This document shows positions 25,601-38,369 of a stretch of 64,000 bases of DNA, piece after piece (positions within the stretch are counted from its first letter, which is position 1; every line of letters begins with the position of its first letter). The stretch lies in NCBI GenBank assembly GCA_036245805.1, contig BTRK01000004.1:29125541-29189540 (forward strand), read 5' to 3'. The notes under the pieces were generated by a model, which searched no databases, had not been told where the DNA came from, and worked only from the letters and a program-made list of their open reading frames with translations. A program made the position numbers and the translations under genes. This DNA comes from Pristionchus mayeri. Its lineage: Eukaryota; Nematoda; Chromadorea; Rhabditida; Neodiplogasteridae.

Positions 25601-28600
25601 TGGTACGGGTACCGAAGGGAATGAAGGAGAAGTGGAATCGGTTTGAACTCATCGTTCATTGAGATGCCTCTCGCACTGCGTGTCATTGATCTCTTCATTT
25701 AGTCGATGACACCCATGCGGGTGGGATCCCGAATGAACTATGGTACGGGTACCGAAGGGAATGAAGGAGAATGGGATTCGGTTCGAACTCATCGTTCATT
25801 GAGATGCCTCTCGCACTGCGTGTCATTGATATCTTCATTTAGTCGATGACACCCATGCGGGTGGGATCCCGAATGAACTATGGTACGGGTACCGAAGGGA
25901 ATGAAGGAGAAGTGGAATCGGTTCGAACTCATCGTTCATTGAGATGCCTCTCGCACTGCGTGTCATTTATCTCTTCATTTAGTCGATGACACCCATGCGG
26001 GTGGGATCCCGAATGAACTATGCTACGGGTACCGAAGGGAATGAAGGAGAATGGGATTCGGTTCGAAATCATCGTTCATCGAGATGCCTCTCGCACAGCG
26101 TGTCATTGATATCTTCATTTAGTCGATGACACCCATGCGGGTGGGATCCCGAATGAACTATGGTACGGGTACCGAAGGGAATGAAGGAGAAGTGGAATCG
26201 GTTCGAACTCATCGTTCATTGAGATGCCTCTCGCACTGCGTGTCATTGATCTCTTCATTTAGTCGATGACACCCATGCGGGTGGGATCCCGAATGAACTA
26301 TGGTACGGGTACCGAAGGGAATGAGGGAGAAGGGGATTCGGTTCGAACTCATCGTTCATCGAGATGCCTCTCGCACTGCGTGTCATTGATATCTTCATTT
26401 AGTCGATGACACCCATGCGGGTGGGATCCCGAATGAACTATGGTACGGGTACCGAAGGGAATGAGGGAGAAGGGGATTCGGTTCGAACTCATCGTTCATC
26501 GAGATGCCTCTCGCACTGCGTGTCATTGATATCTTCATTTAGTCGATGACACCCATGCGGGTGGGATCCCGAATGAACTATGGTACGGGTACCGAAGGGA
26601 ATGAAGGAGAAGTGGAATCGGTTCGAACTCATCGTTCATTGAGATGCCTCTCGCACTGCGTGTCATTGATATCTTCATTTAGTCGATGACACCCATGCGG
26701 GTGGGATCCCGAATGAACTATGGTACGGGTACCGAAGGGAATGAAGGAGAAGGGGATTCGGTTCGAACTCATCGTTCATCGAGATGCCTCTCGCACTGCG
26801 TGTCATTGATATCTTCATTTAGTCGATGACACCCATGCGGGTGGGATCCCGAATGAACTATGGTACGGGTACCGAAGGGAATGAAGGAGAAGTGGAATCG
26901 GTTCGAACTCATCGTTCATTGAGATGCCTCTCGCACTGCGTGTCATTGATCTCTTCATTTAGTCGATGACACCCATGCGGGTGGGATCCCGAATGAACTA
27001 TGGTACGGGTACCGAAGAGAATGAAGGAGAAGTGGAATCGGTTCGAACTCATCGTTCATTGAGATGCCTCTCGCACTGCGTGTCATTGATCTCTTCATTT
27101 AGTCGATGACACCCATGCGGGTGGGATCCCGAATGAACTATGGTTTCGGGTACCGAAGGGAATGAAGGAGAATGGGATTCGGTTCGAACTCATCGTTCAT
27201 TGAGATGCCTCTCGCACTGCGTGTCATTGATATCTTCATTTAGTCGATGACACCCATGCGGGTGGGATCCCGAATGAACTATGGTACGGGTACCGAAGGG
27301 AATGAGGGAGAAGGGGATTCGGTTCGAACTCATCGTTCATCGAGATGCCTCTCGCACTGCGTGTCATTGATCTCTTCATTTAGTCGATGACACCCATGCG
27401 GGTGGGATCCCGAATGAACTATGGTACGGGTACCGAAGGGAATGAAGGAGAAGGGGATTCGGTTCGAACTCATCGTTCATCGAGATGCCTCTCGCACTGT
27501 GTGTCATTGATATCTTCATTTAGTCGATGACACCCATGCGGGTGGGATCCCGAATGAACTATGGTACGGGTACCGAAGGGAATGAAGGAGAATGGGATTC
27601 GGTTCGAACTCATCGTTCATTGAGATGCCTCTCGCACTGCGTGTCATTGATATCTTCATTTAGTCGATGACACCCATGCGGGTGGGATCCCGAATGAACT
27701 ATGGTACGGGTACCGAAGGGAATGAGGGAGAAGGGGATTCGGTTCGAACTCATCGTTCATCGAGATGCCTCTCGCACTGCGTGTCATTGATCTCTTCATT
27801 TAGTCGATGACACCCATGCGGGTGGGATCCCGAATGAACTATGGTACGGGTACCGAAGGGAATGAAGGAGAAGGGGATTCGGTTCGAACTCATCGTTCAT
27901 CGAGATGCCTCTCGCGCTGCGTGTCATTGATCTCTTCATTTAGTCGATGACACCCATGCGGGTGGGATCCCGAATGAACTATGGTACGGGTACCGAAGGG
28001 AATGAGGGAGAAGGGGATTCGGTTCGAACTCATCGTTCATCGAGATGCCTCTCGCACTGCGTGTCATTGATATCTTCATTTAGTCGATGACACCCATGCG
28101 GGTGGGATCCCGAATGAACTATGGTACGGGTACCGAAGGGAATGAAGGAGAAGGGGATTCGGTTCGAACTCATCGTTCATCGAGATGCCTCTCGCACTGC
28201 GTGTCATTGATATCTTCATTTAGTCGATGACACCCATGCGGGTGGGATCCCGAATGAACTATGGTACGGGTACCGAAGGGAATGAAGGAGAAGTGGAATC
28301 GGTTCGAACTCATCGTTCATTGAGATGCCTCTCGCACTGCGTGTCATTGATATCTTCATTTAGTCGATGACACCCATGCGGGTGGGATCCCGAATGAACT
28401 ATGGTACGGGTACCGAAGGGAATGAAGGAGAAGTGGAATCGGTTCGAACTCATCGTTCATTGAGATGCCTCTCGCACTGCGTGTCATTGATATCTTCATT
28501 TAGTCGATGACACCCATGCGGGTGGGATCCCGAATGAACTATGGTACGGGTACCGAAGGGAATGAAGGAGAAGGGGATTCGGTTCGAACTCATCGTTCAT

Positions 28601-29527
28601 CGAGATGCCTCTCGCACTGCGTGTCATTGATATCTTCATTTAGTCGATGACACCCATGCGGGTGGGATCCCGAATGAACTATGGTACGGGTACCGAAGGG
28701 AATGAAGGAGAAGTGGAATCGGTTCGAACTCATCGTTCATTGAGATGCCTCTCGCACTGCGTGTCATTGATATCTTCATTTAGTCGATGATACCCATGCG
28801 GGTGGGATCCCGAATGAACTATGGTACGGGTACCGAAGGGAATGAAGGAGAATGGGATTCGGTTCTCTCGCACTGCGTGTCATTGATCTCTTCATTTAGT
28901 CGATGACACCCATGCGGGTGGGATCCCGAATGAACTATGGTACGGGTACCGAAGGGAATGAAGGAGAAGGGGATTCGGTTCGAACTCATCGTTCATCGAG
29001 ATGCCTCTCGCACTGCGTGTCATTGATATCTTCATTTAGTCGATGACACCCATGCGGGTGGGATCCCGAATGAACTATGGTACGGGTACCGAAGGGAATG
29101 AAGGAGAATGGGATTCGGTTCTCTCGCACTGCGTGTCATTGATCTCTTCATTTAGTCGATGACACCCATGCGGGTGGGATCCCGAATGAACTATGGTACG
29201 GGTACCGAAGGGAATGAAGGAGAAGGGGATTCGGTTCGAACTCATCGTTCATCGAGATGCCTCTCGCACTGCGTGTCATTGATATCTTCATTTAGTCGAT
29301 GACACCCATGCGGGTGGGATCCCGAATGAACTATGGTACGGGTACCGAAGGGAATGAAGGAGAATGGGATTCGGTTCGAACTCATCGTTCATCGAGATGC
29401 CTCTCGCACTGCGTGTCATTGATATCTTCATTTAGTCGATGACACCCATGCGGGTGGGATCCCGAATGAACTATGGTACGGGTACCGAAGGGAATGAAGG
29501 AGAAGGGGGATTCGGATCGTTCGCCTC
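22649..29527. repeat. Tandem array of a 140-bp unit, about 49 copies
   Basis: The core TGGTACGGGTACC recurs every 140 bp from 22661 to 29474. Exceptions are one copy with a 1-bp insertion (27141) and two copies (28822 and 29078) that share the same 24-bp deletion and are 116 bp long. Copies are nearly identical; differences are confined to a few linked sites, such as AAGTGG/AATGGG/GAAGGGG, CATTG/CATCG, CACTGCG/CACAGCG and CTCTTC/ATCTTC. The unit contains the palindrome GGGATCCC and the hairpin CACCC-ATGC-GGGTG. The period is not a multiple of three and all frames are interrupted, so it is not a coding repeat. The right edge decays at about 29510-29527. Confidence 0.97.
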
Positions 29528-29982
29528 TGGGTTTCTTATTGAGAAGGATAGAAAAGGGTAGGATAGATTGATTGGGATGGACAGGATAAGGCATATGCGA
29601 TTAATCTGAGGGAAACTGATGAGCATTGTAGTATTTATATGAGACAGAGGGAGAGGGAACTGGGGAGAGATGACAATTTCTTGACGAGATGAATGTTGTG
29701 GACTGATGGTGAGTAAACTAGAACGCGGCCTTTTATAGTGCCTGGACGGTTTAGGGGCGGAGTTGAGTAGGCAGAGGCATGCCTCAGGGTAGGAGAAGGC
29801 GGAGCTTAGAGAGCAAAATAAGACTCATGACTGTGAGAAGATCAAGAGTCAATCGATATCTCTCTCTAATTGTCTACACTCAGGTTGTGAAAAAAGTAAT
29901 TGTAGATTTTAAAATTTTAGATTCTGAGATACCCCGTCCTTTATTGAATACTGAATATCATATTGATGTGTATACTAGTTAA
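29528..29982. other. Unique sequence after the satellite
   Basis: Short purine-rich DNA with no recognised gene. It ends in the TTAA that flanks the next element. Confidence 0.4.
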
Positions 29983-30347
29983 AGAAGGACTGTCAGCAAA
30001 GTTGAAATTTTGACGTTGTCATAACCATGACCGACCTTTGTACAACCATAAGAGATTCTGAAAATTTCAAATGCGTATCTCTATTTTGAACCGAGTTATC
30101 ATTAGCTGGCAGAATGCCAAGGAGGGCTTGAAGGGAAGGGACGTGCGGGAATTCAAATATCTACAAGATTTTTCAAAAACTGGTGGGATTCGAACCCGCA
30201 ACCTTCCGATTACGCGGCGACTCCTTTACCACTGAGCTATGCGATTGACCTTTGCATACCCTCTTAACTCGCGCTATGATCGTTGGATAATTGTCTAGGT
30301 CATGGTTATGACAGCGTCAAAAATTTAACTTTGCTGACATTCCTTCT
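29983..30347. mobile_element. 365-bp MITE with TTAA flanks carrying a tRNA-like core
   Basis: Terminal inverted repeats of about 50 bp begin AGAAGGACTGTCAGC and end with GCTGACATTCCTTCT. TTAA is present on both sides (29979-29982 and 30348-30351), as for piggyBac-type insertion. A tRNA-like sequence lies inside on the minus strand (30180-30246). No transposase is encoded. Confidence 0.75.
30180..30246 (-). repeat. tRNA-like sequence inside the MITE
   Basis: Read on the minus strand it has an A box (TAGCTCAGTGGTAAAGG) and a B box (GGGTTCGAATCCC) at normal tRNA spacing. The 5' and 3' flanks do not form a seven-base acceptor stem. It is a tRNA-derived sequence, not a functional tRNA. Confidence 0.6.
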
Positions 30348-33300
30348 TTAAGTGCTTGAATACTCTTTCGATCGCGCATTGGTTGAATCCTATCCAATTG
30401 GTATTGAGACCACAGTTTGAAAACAAAAGCACTCTCACAAAAATTTTACTTATTAAGTTTTGGCCTAGCTTTCCATGGAGAGCTATGATAGGACAACTAT
30501 TATGTCACATCCGAAAAATACAACATACGGATATCACAATACAACATTTGAATCTGATCCGCTGCGAAAGGCTTGCCAGAAAATCCTCTCATTTATGAAC
30601 TTGACCCAGACAGAAGTCAACATGACAACTTGTCTTTACCGTGTATCCGTAACAATGTATGTATCGATATCAATTGTAGTAAAACGGCAAGTTCCTTCTA
30701 TTGTTAACTTAAAATTGTAGTTATGTGAGCATACGATATTTCTACCAAAACATGTAGCATTCATCACACTGACATTGAAATTTGATCATCGAAATTCAAT
30801 TTTTCCGAAATATCATGTTTCCGGCATTGGTGAGAAGTCCTAGTATTTATGGTTAACTGTTAAAGCAAGTCTTTATCTATCAGTTTTCGGCTGGGCTAAG
30901 TTACGGGATAGCTCCCTTTTGAGAAAATGTATTCATTCGCCCTACACTAAAAGTCGAAATTTTGGCTTTGTTGAACTTTATTCAACAATGCTGAAAATCT
31001 ATGTTTTCAATAAGTAGAAAATACGTGAGTTCAAATATTTGTCGACGATGTGTACCACCATAGTGTACCTTGGAAGCGCATTTATTTAGAAGACAGTCTG
31101 AATGATCCTCGAAGCAGGAAATATTATCACTTGAGACGTCTTTCCTCGGCAAGAGTTGAATTCAAGTTTGTGCAACTCGTGCTATGCTGAGCCAGTATCG
31201 GCATTAGACCTATTTTTCGGAAGAACGGTCAATGGGCTTCTCACCACACTATATGATAATGTACAGTCATTTCCCCCCACAAAATACGAGAGGCGGAAAA
31301 TATTTTAAGAAAAGTGTGAAAATATAACATTATATAAAACGTGGATTTTCCGGATATCCAAAAGGCGTGATGAGATTCGAACATTTGCATATATTTGCCA
31401 AGTAACCCTCTACTATATGCTATCGAGCTAGCTTGAGATCCTAAACGAAAAGAATTTTAGGCGCGCACAAATATCATGATCCAAATCTACAATAACTTTC
31501 TTCACAACCTAATAGTTGAAAGGGATGGTATCATTGAGATATTGGGAAGGCGATAAATGTACGCAATATTCGAAGACTCGCGTAAGAATTAAAATTATTG
31601 AAGATGTCCTAACATCCAGAAGATCTTCAAATCGTCATTGAAATTGCTAGACTCTTTTTTTCTTTTAGTTCAATAGCCCTTTCGTTTTCGTGAGTTTCTG
31701 TCCTCTTGTGATGATTCAATTTAAATGGGTGCTTGTCACATTCAAACTGAACCTCTCAGTTCTTCCTTCTTTACTCTGAGGAATATAAAATGACAGTAAT
31801 TTAGCCTTTTCGACGAATGAAGAAATCTTTCACTTGCCACTCGAATGACAATTTTGATAATATCCTGACAACAACCCAAAACATTTGGTCCATTCATGAT
31901 CTAGTTTTTTTTTAGGTATCATATCATAATTTGACCGTCTTTTGGTTAAATACCTTCAGATAGAGTGCGAAAGGATGAGAGAGGGGCCATTTCAGGACGG
32001 GTGATGGAGCAATTCTAAAAGGGCAACTCTCCTTCTCTCTTCTGCCCTTCGTTGTCTAATCTATCAGGTAGGACGAGAGAGTAGGGAGGAGTGAAAGAGC
32101 AGAAATTCTCTTCATCCTTGCCGTGATCTTTTACCCATCTTTTGAATGTGTTTGGAAGAGGGAAAGAGGGCGATTGTGCCTAAATATGGAGAAGAGGGGA
32201 TCTCAAATCTCAAATCGGATAATCCTGCGAATGATAATACTGGAATATGACCAATTCACAGTGAATGCTTTCGGGATAAAGATGCTCGGAAGTTTGGAAT
32301 ATTTAACTGTACTAATTCGTATTTTAGTGCGAAAATGTTGAATCAGTGGTCGATTGAGAAATCTAGATTAGTACGACCATCCATATGGATAGATTTTTTT
32401 ATTTGCTTAATTCATCCTGCCAAAGGTAAGCCTGGATCTTACCCAGAGGGTGGATATCGATTTATTGACCTTAGTTTGACCGTACCCCTCGGGTTGTTTC
32501 CAGTCCCATCACTCATACGCGTCTCTTTCTCGATCTAACCGATCCCGCACCTTCTCACTCCATTGCGCAAGAGATTCATTCCACATATAGAATGTCGATA
32601 ATCCATCACGAACCTCTGCCAGAGGGAAGGAGAGGAAAGGCGGTGTTCCCTCTGGCTCTTCTTTCCTCGAAGTGGGCAGGTGACAAGAGAGAATTGTGGG
32701 ATAGAAGTCAGAAGAGCGAACAGACGCTGTGGGTACTTTTAACGAGGGATCGACAACAAAAAAACAAAAGATTTTTCGACTTTCTCATTTTTTTAGAACT
32801 GAAATTTCCAAAGCGAGGAAGGAAAGGAGCAAGTTCGACACTATTTTTCCTTCCACCGGAAGTTATTGTGGTCGAAGCATTCGGAGAAACGATCGAGGCA
32901 TTTAGTTTCCAAGCATCTTTCCCATTCAAGGAATAAACAATATCGTTTGGTTTTGAGTAGGGATCATTATCATCGAGGAGTGGTCTTATCATCACTATAG
33001 ATAGAACAATTTATTTTTGTTGAAAATTTAGATTTTTTACACTTGTGATATCAGTCTAAAACATTTCTGCGACATATTCTTCATTGATTGCTTATTCATG
33101 GGGATCCCTCTAGGTATCGGGTATCATTGCACTCAATGACTCAAATCCCCCCTCCTTCCTTCCTTCTTCCACATAATCCTCGAGTCTGATATCGATGAGA
33201 GGATTCATGAGAGAAGAGAGGAGAGAACATCAACTCGGCTTCTCTTGCGACAGTCGGAGATACGCGGGAAGGGAGGATCAGCTACGATAGAGAGGAACTC

Positions 33301-33828
33301 ATTCATTCACACAGATACGCTAATGGAAAATGAGAGAAATGAAGAATGACAAAGTGCATGGGAAAGACTGCACGGGGAGAGATGGGCTGCTTCTGCACTA
33401 ATGCGTCTCTTCTTGCGTAAGCATTGTTTCACTTTCATCAGTTTCCTGATGTAATTGATCCGTCGATGGTCCATTTCGTCGATGGCCCTTTCAGATTCCT
33501 TCTCGATCCGAGAGTTTCCTAGAGAGAGTGGAGAAACGAGAGAGAAGAGGAAGGGAGAGTCGACGAAAAGGACGAACAACAAACAGCGTGCACGCCAGTG
33601 AGAGAGAGGGCCGATAGGAGAGGGACGAAGTGAGTCACACTGATTGCTACCCCTTCCCTCCCCCTTCTCTCTATTCAAACCTTGCCCATTTCACCATTTC
33701 GTTTCATAAGTTCCCACCTATTCGACGTGTGTTTTCTCTCCTCCTTCTCCCACCATTTCCCCTCTCTCCCTCGTTCTCCACCGGTCTATCCGTCTTTTCC
33801 AGTGTCGAGAGCCGTCAAGTAGACGGGA
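30348..33828. other. Gene-poor interval with decayed repeats
   Basis: AT-rich DNA up to about 31960, then ordinary intergenic sequence. A degenerate tRNA-like stretch on the minus strand at 31370-31440 keeps GTTCGAATCTC. 30493-30640 encodes a short stretch that faintly recalls the C-terminal part of FAD-dependent sarcosine-oxidase-like proteins (DPLRKAC, then TCLY); this is too weak to call. 33630-33800 is pyrimidine-rich and probably promoter or 5' UTR of the next gene. Confidence 0.4.
33801..33802 (+). promoter_or_regulatory. Splice acceptor upstream of the 33829 start codon
   Basis: TCTTTTCCAG ends at 33802, 26 nt before the ATG. It is a strong acceptor with no obvious upstream coding exon, so it may be an SL site or close a 5'-UTR intron. 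Confidence 0.4.
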
Positions 33829-36800
33829 ATGGGCAACACGAATACGCTGCCCGTGATCTCGCAGACGAAGTCCCTCGTCCAGCTAGCCACCGGTGAGTGT
33901 TGATACCGCATTTATTGAGAGTTACCATCGTGAAGTGACTTCTTTCCAGGTGACAAAGAGGGCGCTCGAGCGACACAGGAGAAGTTCTTCCATGAGTGCC
34001 CCATCGTCGCACAGGTACCGTACCTCTTTCGTCGGTCAAAGCTGGGTTCATTGGGTCATATTTTGTTGATTATTTTGCAATAGTCGATGAGTAATAGTGC
34101 AGCTAGCAAAGTTGAATGTGAGGGAACATTCAGCTGATTCGGTTCGGTGGGTCAGATTCGTGATTTCAGGCGACTTCTGCAGTCGAATACGCGATCGATC
34201 GAGATGTAGAGAGAATGAAGGAGACGAACAAGAGGAGTGTCAAAGTCATCTCCAACTTCACCGATGGAATCCCCGTGGTGGGACATGTGAAGGGTGAGCA
34301 GTCATGAGTGTGACCCCCCGGACACCCCAACTCTAGCTGTGGAAGGAAGGATCAGGTTCCTGTGGACTAATCTGCATAAGCCACATGACATAGAGTACCT
34401 GTTTAGATTCAGCAGAGGGAATGATAGTGTCGGATCATGTTGCATTGGCAGATTGACACTATGTCTTTCCTGGACAACAAACAACTGTCGAGATTGTGGG
34501 GGATTAGTCTGCTTTAGAGTCTTTCATGAGGTATTTACAGACATTGGAAGGGGAAACGAGTGATCTCGAACAAAATCTGAGTGCAAAGCGTATCCCACGA
34601 TGTGTATAGAATAGTTGCGTCGTGGGAAGTATCACATGCTCTCAATTCTGCAGATGGATCCAATCTCTTTGCAGGGGGCATCCACGCACTGGCTGGAGAT
34701 ACAGATGGAGCCAAGCAGGCTGTGAAGTCCGCCAATCGATCCGTCGGAGTCGTAGGAGGAGGAGCCGTCGGTCAGTGGTCTTTGATCTTTCGACAACAAG
34801 TGTTTCTACTCAGTTGTTTGGAATGAAGAAAGAGATAACTAATACAGCACGATATGCAACTACATTATTGTAGCTGTGTTGGATGGAATACTAATGTGAT
34901 GACTCTGCAGGATTCCTGGCGGGTGGTTTCCCAGGGGCGATCGCGGGAGGAATCGCAGGAGGAGCTGCGATGGATGGACTGCAGACTGGCATCTCTTCCG
35001 CCTACCACAAGGAGTTCAGGTGAACTGCCGAACAACGGGAAAGGGGCCATGGTTACACATCCCTGAAATGGTATTGAAAAGCGATCACTTCTGCGGAAAA
35101 TTTACAATCAGAGAGTTAATTTAATAACGAGCCTATCGATTTATTGCTCGATTCTGTCCATGACATTCCCTGAATATATCATTCAGGCCCGCCGGATCGA
35201 TTGCCGCTGTGAAGCAAGCGATCGATAATCCCTCAGGTACCGTATCCTCAGTTCAATACCGTATCCTACCGTACTCCTTCCAGGCGGTGCGGTGTTCGAC
35301 GCAGTGGCTGTGCCAGTGTTCGACGGCGTCGCGGGCTACGGTGCAGGCCAGCTGACCGCCCAGATACAAGCAGGTATGCTGTAGCCACACTAGAGTATTC
35401 TATTGCAAACTGACTCTGCTCATTCCGCGTAAGGGGAGTGCTTGCAGACATCGGTCATGCGGATGTAGGCCATGCGGATGCGAATCCCACCGATTTGGGT
35501 GGTCCCCAGATTAGAAGCCCGTGCAAAGTGACACTCGAGAGTCAAACTGAGAGCCACAAATCTGTGATTGAGTCAACCCAGAGCTCTGATGATGAAGAAG
35601 AAGCTCATGTCCCTCCCCCCATCTGAAGGAGCCCACGAAAACCCCCGATAGAAAGACTAACTAACTAGCGATAAACTATGCACATGAAAAAGTGAAGCTG
35701 TGAGAGATCAAAGATAAGGCATCTTCTTCCAGGAATGACCTCGGCGCAGCTCGCATCGGACGGCGTCATCCAGAGCGAGGCTGCTGCCATTGCTGCTGAG
35801 GCTTCGGAGGCAGTTGCTGCAGAGGCCGCGGCAGCACAGCAACAGCAGACTGCAGCTGCTGCAGGTGCTGCAGCTGTCGAACCGGGCAGTGGAAACCAAC
35901 TGCAGCAGATCGGAGATGCCATCGTCACGAAGAAGACCGGTGAGGGAATTCTATTGAATATGAGTGATTGTCGGGAAGTTGAATAGAAGAAGGATTAATA
36001 ATGTAGAGATATCGGAGAGAATGAAAGGGAACATTCATATGCTTTGTAGATATTGTGAAAGCAGCAGTAGACCCTCGTGGAGGATCAGTCGACGTGCCCA
36101 AGTCTGCCTCCAAATTCGGTAATTATCACACAATTTTCGCAGTAAATTAACTAATAATCGCAGGTCTGGATGCGCTCAAGTCCATCCCGAAGTCGGCCAA
36201 GTGGAACACTGTGCAGACTGTGTCAGCAACGCAGATTCAGGTGGGAGGAGAGACCAGTAATCAAAGATCAACGAGTGATTGCAGCAACTCCTCGACGCAC
36301 TGAAGACCGTGGACAAGATTCTTGCGACGACCAAGGATCTGACTACCATCGCGACCGGGGTGAGAGGATTCGCATGGAATATCTACAGTATCCCTCAATA
36401 CTGTAATAACAGCCTGACATTTTGACCAAAAACATTATAAAATGAGTAATTTCCTTCCCACTTCAGCGTCAAATCGACGTGCTCGCCCCTGGTCTCTCCT
36501 TCCCTCTCAAGACGATCCTCAGTGAGATCATCCGATTCGTGGGAACGAATGTTCCCCGAAGGGAGGAGATACTCGAACGAACCGTGAGTGAATACATCAT
36601 GGTGATGATTACATGATTACATCATCACAATGCAATTGTAGGCCCAACTGGCCTCTCGTATCCGTGATATGACAACCAGAAGCACGCCCGAACCAGTGGC
36701 TGCGAACGGAAGAGGAGCAGTGAGTAAAGATAGTATCTCTCTGCTTGAGGAGTCTTCTGCTGATAGATTATTAAAAGATATCACCTATCGTGAACCCTCA

Positions 36801-37912
36801 TGCTCCCCTCTTCAGCAACTCCGCTGCGTGCACTGGAACATGTCCGAAGTCTCGGCCGATCTGATCGATCACATCGGACTCGTATGGTAAGCATAATCAA
36901 CTACGACCTGCCCATCCTCCTGCACCTCTGCAGGTATCTCGTCCTTGATTCTCCGGATGTCCTCCTCCTCAACCACGTCACTGCTTCGGAGCATCTCATG
37001 AACGCCCTCACGAATGTCCTCGGATATCGATTCCTGTTAGTTCAAAGCATTTCCGATGTCAGGATTTCCAAGAGAAATGTTTCGAACTACCTACTTGCTT
37101 TTTTATCCGTTCATCAGTTAATTGTAGCAAGTTTCCTTCGGCCTCCGTCATCGAGGACGAGGATGACGAAGCGGAAGGCCGCGTCACTTCCGGCTCCGCG
37201 CTTCTCTTCCGACCGCGTGAGGGCATCGCCTGCGTCGGAGCAGGCAGTCTAGGAGGAGACGGAGCGGGTACGGTAGATTGATAGTACGGTATACGATCAA
37301 TCGATATTCGCAGGTCACGAACTGGTTTGGATCGACGTGCAGCAACAGGACCCGGTGGGAGACGATCAGGTGACTGGCCTACCGAACTTCCCTACCGTAA
37401 CGGGGACCTACCACAGGTGACACTCGGTCCCATCTGTCGACTGCTCAACGTGCAATGCGACGGGGGCGACAATATCAACGAGGTCGCTTCTTCAATCAAG
37501 AAACTATCAGGTAAGGATGGACTTGAGATGACGCTATCTCAATCAATCGATTGCAGGGGAATGCACTACCGTAATCTGCGCCACCGTCCCGAGACCCACT
37601 CGACAGGCACTGATGGAGGAGTGCGGACTGGTGAAGTGCTCGAGTGACTCTGGTGAGGGATAGATGGGAGATCAAAGATCAATCTCATCTTCAGATTCGT
37701 ACGATGCCATCCTCACTCCTTCTGCTGGTCGTCAGCACGTGATCTGCCATCGATCTCCCCCTCCTCATCCCTCCTCTTCATCATCAGAGAGTGCAGCTGC
37801 AGCGATGATCTCCCTCTCTCGGGCGCAACCATTCACTGTCGGGGAGGAAATCAACAGGGAAGGGGCCATCGGATGCGAGGACAAGCACTGCTACTATGGA
37901 TGCTCACTCTAG
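33829..37912 (+). CDS. Nematode glycine-rich-module family protein (DUF4781-like), long form
   Basis: Twenty exons give 665 aa: 33829-33892, 33950-34014, 34170-34293, 34675-34770, 34911-35019, 35187-35236, 35284-35373, 35733-35939, 36050-36118, 36164-36240, 36285-36359, 36467-36583, 36642-36719, 36816-36886, 36934-37035, 37128-37267, 37314-37369, 37417-37510, 37557-37652 and 37695-37912. The N-terminus (MGNTNTLPVISQTKSLVQL, then PIVAQ, PVVGHVKGGIHALAGD) recalls a nematode family with repeated 'TKSLVQ...GD..GA..TQ' units. Glycine-rich hydrophobic stretches follow (VGVVGGGAVGFLAGGFPG, AIAGGIAGGAAMDG). After an Ala/Gln-rich linker the C-terminal half is globular with several cysteines and ends GCEDKHCYYGCSL. 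MGN could be N-myristoylated. The family name is tentative and its function is unknown to me. Confidence 0.8.
35448..35626 (+). CDS. Alternative terminal exon giving a 258-aa short form
   Basis: After exon 35284-35373 a good acceptor (GTGCTTGCAG) opens a 179-nt frame in the correct phase, ending with TGA at 35624-35626. It encodes DIGHADVGHADANPTDLGG and a Ser/Glu-rich tail ending AHVPPPI. The total of 777 nt is in frame. Using it drops the Ala/Gln linker and the whole C-terminal half, leaving only the glycine-rich module. Confidence 0.6.
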
Positions 37913-38118
37913 AACCATCCCGAGACCTACCCTGCAGTCGCATAATAGAGATTTCATCTGCTTTCGTGTATTCCTAGTCCCCCCAGTACCTGTGGCCTAA
38001 CGCAAGATCTAAACGAGTATTCGCCATTCAACTGTAATATCTAAATATTCTAATTATCAGCAGTATCGCAATTCTGTAGCTCTATCGAAAAAGATTTCAG
38101 TTCTCAGCGGGTTGTTTC

Positions 38119-38124
38119 AATAAA
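38119..38124 (+). terminator. Poly(A) signal of the 33829-37912 gene
   Basis: AATAAA lies 207 nt after the stop codon, on the strand of the gene. Confidence 0.6.
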
Positions 38125-38235
38125 ATGTATTGCACACTCCCTTGTTTCTCTGAATCAATGTTTGATTTACGGCGATCATAGACAGTCGAAAGTGAAAAAA
38201 ATTTGGAACAGAGAACAATCGATCAATCGAACAAT

Positions 38236-38241
38236 TTTATT
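38236..38241 (-). terminator. Poly(A) signal of Pro/Val gene A
   Basis: TTTATT on the + strand is AATAAA on the minus strand, 129 nt past the stop codon of the minus-strand gene. The two convergent genes thus have signals about 115 bp apart. Confidence 0.6.
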
Positions 38242-38369
38242 GAATTGCATCTATCTATATCGAATCGATTGAGAAACAAACAACTTTATAGGTGAGCGAA
38301 GAAACTTTGTACAGAAACGGAGTGAGGGCGCAACAATTTGATAGAATGAGCTAGGAGTGATGCAATAGT

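Noticed and set aside
22649..29527. CRISPR-like array
   Set aside because: The units are contiguous with no unique spacers and the host is a eukaryote; it is a tandem satellite.
32592..32936. 114-codon frame in the interval before the 33829 gene
   Set aside because: No domain, no splice sites that extend it, and an overlapping frame of similar length on the other strand.
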